Assembly (NCBI GenBank): GCA_012519125.1
Contig: JAAYQY010000209.1
Location: forward strand, 1-7,729
DNA length: 7,729 bases
From: Spirochaetales bacterium
GTDB taxonomy: Bacteria; Spirochaetota; Spirochaetia; Sphaerochaetales; Sphaerochaetaceae
Reading direction: 5' to 3'
The notes beneath the pieces were generated by a model that did not search any database, had not been told where the DNA came from, and saw only the letters and a list, made by a program, of their open reading frames with translations. Made by a program: the position numbers and the translations under genes. This document shows, piece after piece, positions 5,578 through 7,729 of this stretch. Each line of letters opens with the position of its first letter. Position 1 is the first letter of the stretch.

Positions 5578-6291
5578 TCAGAAAGCACGCCCCTTGAGCA
5601 AACCAAGATCCAGAATGGTTATCTTTTTCTTTCCCGAGACCTCCACAATACCCTCTTCCTGGAGGATTGCAAGCTTTCGGTTCACCGTCTCCTTGGTAAG
5701 GTGGATGGCGTTGCCGATATCCTCCTGCGTCAGCGATAGGGAGAGTGAACTGGTTTTCCTTGCTCGTTCAGCAAGGTACATACAAATGCGCTTCTCCACA
5801 TCCTTGGTGGAGAGTATCTCCAACTGGAGGCGGTACTGCTCCAGCTTGGAGTTCAGATAGAGCATCATCTTCACCCCAATCTCCGGTTGCTGCAGCATCA
5901 ATTTCTTCAGGTCTTCTCCGCGGATGGTACAAATACCCACCTCTTGCTCTGCAATGCCGCTCTCGCGTACCTCGCCCAGGCCCAATAGTTGGTCGCTTCC
6001 ATAGAAGTCCCCGGGAAAGAGGGTATCCAAGAGATACTCTTTCCCGTCGCTGCCGTACCGCACCAATTTGAGCGCACCGGAGCGAACGATGAATAAGGAC
6101 TGGCAGGCATCGCCTTCACGAAAAAGCACCTGTCCCTCAGAGAGTTGGTGCTGGATGATGAGTTGCTGTACCTGATGGATCTGCTGTGGCTCCAGGTGGG
6201 AAAATATCGGAACATTATGGAGGCATGGAGAGGTGCCATCAGCGCAAGCTGTGCAGTGGATCATGGCGTCAATCGTCTTCGTAGAGTTCAT
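5578..6291 (-). CDS. Crp/Fnr-family transcriptional regulator, FNR-like with probable [4Fe-4S] cysteines
   Basis: This protein (237 aa from ATG 6291) probably senses O2 and/or NO and binds DNA as a dimer. An N-terminal cysteine group (C13, C16, C23 in HCTACADGTSPC) comes first. The cyclic-nucleotide-binding-like beta barrel covers about 28-125 (GQVLFREGDA; FPGDFYGSD), with C121 in VGICTIRGEDL placed like Cys122 of E. coli FNR. A long dimer helix (about 135-160) leads to a C-terminal HTH, LTQEDIGNAIHLTKETVNRK (188-206). The recognition helix ETVNR resembles the E--SR of FNR, which reads TTGAT half-sites; a matching site follows the gene at 5548-5561. The ATG at 6291 overlaps the upstream gene by 23 bp. 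ATG 6264, 4 nt after that gene's stop, is an equally good start (MIHCTAC), and neither has a strong RBS. The cluster is inferred from cysteine placement only. Confidence 0.9.
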   Translation of the reverse strand: MNSTKTIDAMIHCTACADGTSPCLHNVPIFSHLEPQQIHQVQQLIIQHQLSEGQVLFREGDACQSLFIVRSGALKLVRYGSDGKEYLLDTLFPGDFYGSDQLLGLGEVRESGIAEQEVGICTIRGEDLKKLMLQQPEIGVKMMLYLNSKLEQYRLQLEILSTKDVEKRICMYLAERARKTSSLSLSLTQEDIGNAIHLTKETVNRKLAILQEEGIVEVSGKKKITILDLGLLKGRAF

Positions 6292-6622
6292 TCACCAGAG
6301 CCCATGCATCACCATCACCGGTGCGAAGGCCGCACAGGATCTCATACTGGTTGAGCAGGGTAAGCAGATGTTTCTCCTTCACCTCATCCCCACTTCCCAG
6401 GCCTACTACAGCCTTCAACTCTTCGCTCTCTTGCGGCAATGCCATGACCCGCTCGAACTCGGCAAGCATATCGGCCTTGGTAAACGAGAAAAAATCACGG
6501 ATAGGAAGAAGGAGTACTGGCATGTACTGCCGGCGACCCAATGCCTCCTTGGTGAGCCTGATCTGCTCCTCGCTTGTGTCTGTACCCAAACCTTCATATC
6601 GTGCTTTCAGTTCATCAAACAT
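6269..6622 (-). CDS. Hypothetical 117-aa protein cotranscribed with the FNR-like regulator
   Basis: I do not recognise this family. The product starts MFDELKARYEGLGTDTSEEQ, is predicted to be mostly helical and soluble, has no signal peptide or membrane segment, and ends in an acidic tail (NELYEDD). One cysteine is visible (ILCGLRTGDGDAW) and there is no obvious metal motif. That it is a real gene is supported by a strong RBS (GGAGGAGG about 4-12 nt before ATG 6622), a well-placed promoter (6640-6668) and protein-like composition. Its end overlaps the FNR-like gene (start at 6291), or lies 4 nt before the alternative start at 6264, so the two are translationally coupled. A role linked to the regulator is inference from position. 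Confidence 0.75.
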   Translation of the reverse strand: MFDELKARYEGLGTDTSEEQIRLTKEALGRRQYMPVLLLPIRDFFSFTKADMLAEFERVMALPQESEELKAVVGLGSGDEVKEKHLLTLLNQYEILCGLRTGDGDAWALVNELYEDD

Positions 6623-6639
6623 GGGATCCTCCTCCCTTC

Positions 6640-6668
6640 ATGATACTGAAGGAAAGGATAAAAGGCAA
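6640..6668 (-). promoter_or_regulatory. Sigma70-type promoter of the 117-aa gene and FNR-like regulator
   Basis: On the minus strand TTGCCT (6663-6668) is the -35 and TATCAT (6640-6645, 5 of 6 matches) the -10, separated by exactly 17 nt. The predicted start near 6633 leaves a leader of only about 10-12 nt, so part of the purine-rich stretch used as RBS (AGGAGG, about 6627-6634) lies right at the RNA's 5' end. No FNR-type box was seen here, so regulator expression is probably constitutive or controlled otherwise. Confidence 0.55.
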
Positions 6669-6687
6669 AACATATCCCAAAAGGCAT

Positions 6688-7110
6688 TCAGTAGAGAGTC
6701 GACATGATCAGCGATTCGAACGAATAGCCCCGAGCTGAGGGCACATAGACCTTCTTGTGCTCATCGAAGGCAAGGAATGCCGAGGTTTCGCTCTTGCGCT
6801 TGAGGATGGGAATCGGACGAGGACCCGCCCACCCCTTGCGAAGCTTGGAATGAGTGTAGGTAATGGTGATCTGGTCACCTTCACTGAGGCCGGTCCTGCT
6901 GCGGTGAACAACCAAGACCTCAGCGTTCACGGTTACGTTGGTCTCCCGACTGAAGAGCCATGACTTTTTCGAAACCGACCGGACCAGGATTTCCAGGTGC
7001 TCCTCGGAGCCGAGTTGCATCTTCTGGTACTCCTCAGGTGCTATCTCGGCACTTAAGCCGGTAAGTGAACCCAAAAGCAAAATTAGTATCAGCACGGTCT
7101 TGCACATCAT
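6688..7110 (-). CDS. Small exported protein of unknown function with Sec signal peptide
   Basis: I do not recognise the family. The product is about 140 aa. Its N-terminus, MMCKTVLILILLLGSLTGLS, is a typical Sec signal peptide (short positive region, Leu/Ile-rich core) with likely cleavage after LSA before EIAPEEYQ. The only cysteine is near the start and no lipobox is seen, so it is probably periplasmic rather than a lipoprotein. The mature part looks beta-rich: VTVNAEVLVVHRSRTGLSEGDQ, ITITYTHS, then GWAGPRPIPIL and YVPSARGYSFESL, which could be an OB/netrin-like small barrel (low confidence). ATG 7110 was chosen because AAGGAG lies 5 nt upstream; ATG 7107 is also possible, with better spacing (8). 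The start overlaps the HD-GYP stop by one base (TGATG), showing cotranscription. No terminator is seen after the stop. Confidence 0.75.
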   Translation of the reverse strand: MMCKTVLILILLLGSLTGLSAEIAPEEYQKMQLGSEEHLEILVRSVSKKSWLFSRETNVTVNAEVLVVHRSRTGLSEGDQITITYTHSKLRKGWAGPRPIPILKRKSETSAFLAFDEHKKVYVPSARGYSFESLIMSTLY

Positions 7111-7729
7111 CAACGCTCCTTGCTTTGTTCCTGCTTCATCATCTCAAGAAAAGCTTGGGCAACGGCGGGGTCAAACTGTGATCCTGATGCTTCCAGAATT
7201 TCCTTGAGAGCGTGGGCTGAACGCTCTTGAAGCGGAAGTTCGGTTCGGTTGAGTATCCGATCATAGGTTTCCACCACCGCCATGATTCTGGAAAGGTAGG
7301 GAATCTGCTCTCCCTTCAGGCCACGGGGATAGCCGCTTCCATCCCACCGTTCATGGTGACTGTAGACAGCCTCTGCCAAGTCGAGGGTATCATCAAAAAG
7401 GGTGAGAATGCGAAAGCCGACCACTGGATGCTGTTTCATGCGCTCGTACTCATCAGAGGTGAACTGCTCTTTGTGCAACAGCTCTTCGCTGAGTGAAATC
7501 TTGCCGATATCGTGTAGGTAAGCTGCCCGACTTATGGTATTGAGCTCAGCTTCTGACACCCCCAATGCATGGGCAAGTTTACAACAGAGATCTTGCACTG
7601 CAGCAGAGTGTTCTTCTTCACGTCTGCTTCGCGCATGCAACGTCTCTTGCAGTGTATTGATCAGATCATTCTGTACCTTGGTACGATTGCTGTTCTTGTC
7701 GCGATACATGGCATTCTCGGCATTGGCCA
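7110..7729 (-). CDS. GGDEF-HD-GYP cyclic-di-GMP signalling protein, C-terminal part (5' end beyond right edge)
   Basis: The open frame runs past the right edge; the ATG at 7709 is internal. The first visible residues, ANAENAMYRDK, match the last helix of a GGDEF (diguanylate cyclase) domain, so the full protein is probably GGDEF followed by HD-GYP, perhaps with sensors upstream. The HD-GYP phosphodiesterase domain is complete. Counting from Met 7709, it has HDIGK (66-70), HPVVGFRIL (94-102), the signature HHERWDGSGYPRGLKG (118-133) and RIMAVVETYDRIL (141-153). Such domains hydrolyse c-di-GMP to pGpG or GMP using two or three metals. The conserved Asp of the usual VADVFDAL segment is Glu here (E147), a conservative change at a metal-ligand position. 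The stop overlaps the start of the exported-protein gene. The family call is firm; activity is not proven. Confidence 0.9.
   Translation of the reverse strand, partial: ANAENAMYRDKNSNRTKVQNDLINTLQETLHARSRREEEHSAAVQDLCCKLAHALGVSEAELNTISRAAYLHDIGKISLSEELLHKEQFTSDEYERMKQHPVVGFRILTLFDDTLDLAEAVYSHHERWDGSGYPRGLKGEQIPYLSRIMAVVETYDRILNRTELPLQERSAHALKEILEASGSQFDPAVAQAFLEMMKQEQSKER

Noticed and set aside
6661..6687. Terminator after the exported-protein gene
   Set aside because: The repeated AAAAGGCA elements are direct, not inverted, so they form no stem; no hairpin with a U-tract was found.

Overview
The window looks like a chromosomal segment of an anaerobic spirochaete, most likely a Sphaerochaeta relative. 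This placement is inferred from four things: a short alanyl-tRNA synthetase (598 aa, without the beta-barrel linker and C-Ala domain), as known from spirochaetes such as Borrelia; a stand-alone flavodiiron protein; a GGDEF/HD-GYP signalling protein; and moderate GC content. No mobile elements, CRISPR arrays, tRNAs or rRNAs were seen. Genes are packed tightly, and all but one read leftward on the minus strand.

Reading leftward from the right edge, there are three transcription blocks. (1) The 3' part of a c-di-GMP signalling protein (end of a GGDEF domain plus a full HD-GYP domain), coupled through a TGATG overlap to a small exported protein of unknown function. (2) A stress-response block: an unknown 117-aa protein with a good promoter, coupled to an FNR-type Crp-family regulator with four cysteines placed as in [4Fe-4S] FNR. 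Next come an FNR-type box at the exact spacing of a class II activated promoter, the broken remains of a RIC/ScdA/YtfE-type gene (iron-centre repair, NO stress), and a NorV-like flavodiiron NO/O2 reductase coupled to it by an ATGA overlap. (3) dprA and alaS, ending in a clear rho-independent terminator, followed at once by the start of a MerR-type regulator that runs off the left edge.

The only plus-strand gene is an AlkA/HhH-GPD type DNA glycosylase. It is divergent from dprA, with 37 bp between the start codons, and convergent with the flavodiiron gene, their 3' ends overlapping by 23 bp.

The most notable observations are: (a) a self-contained O2/NO response module in which regulator, operator and effector can all be read from the sequence, but whose ric-like gene carries two compensating frameshifts, internal deletions and lost metal ligands; (b) a DprA ending in a perfect QLDLF sliding-clamp-binding pentapeptide in place of the usual C-terminal winged helix; (c) a nearly leaderless glycosylase promoter sharing an inverted repeat with the dprA side; and (d) a regulator gene whose Shine-Dalgarno sequence starts directly after the alaS terminator U-tract. 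No wholly new multi-gene system was found.
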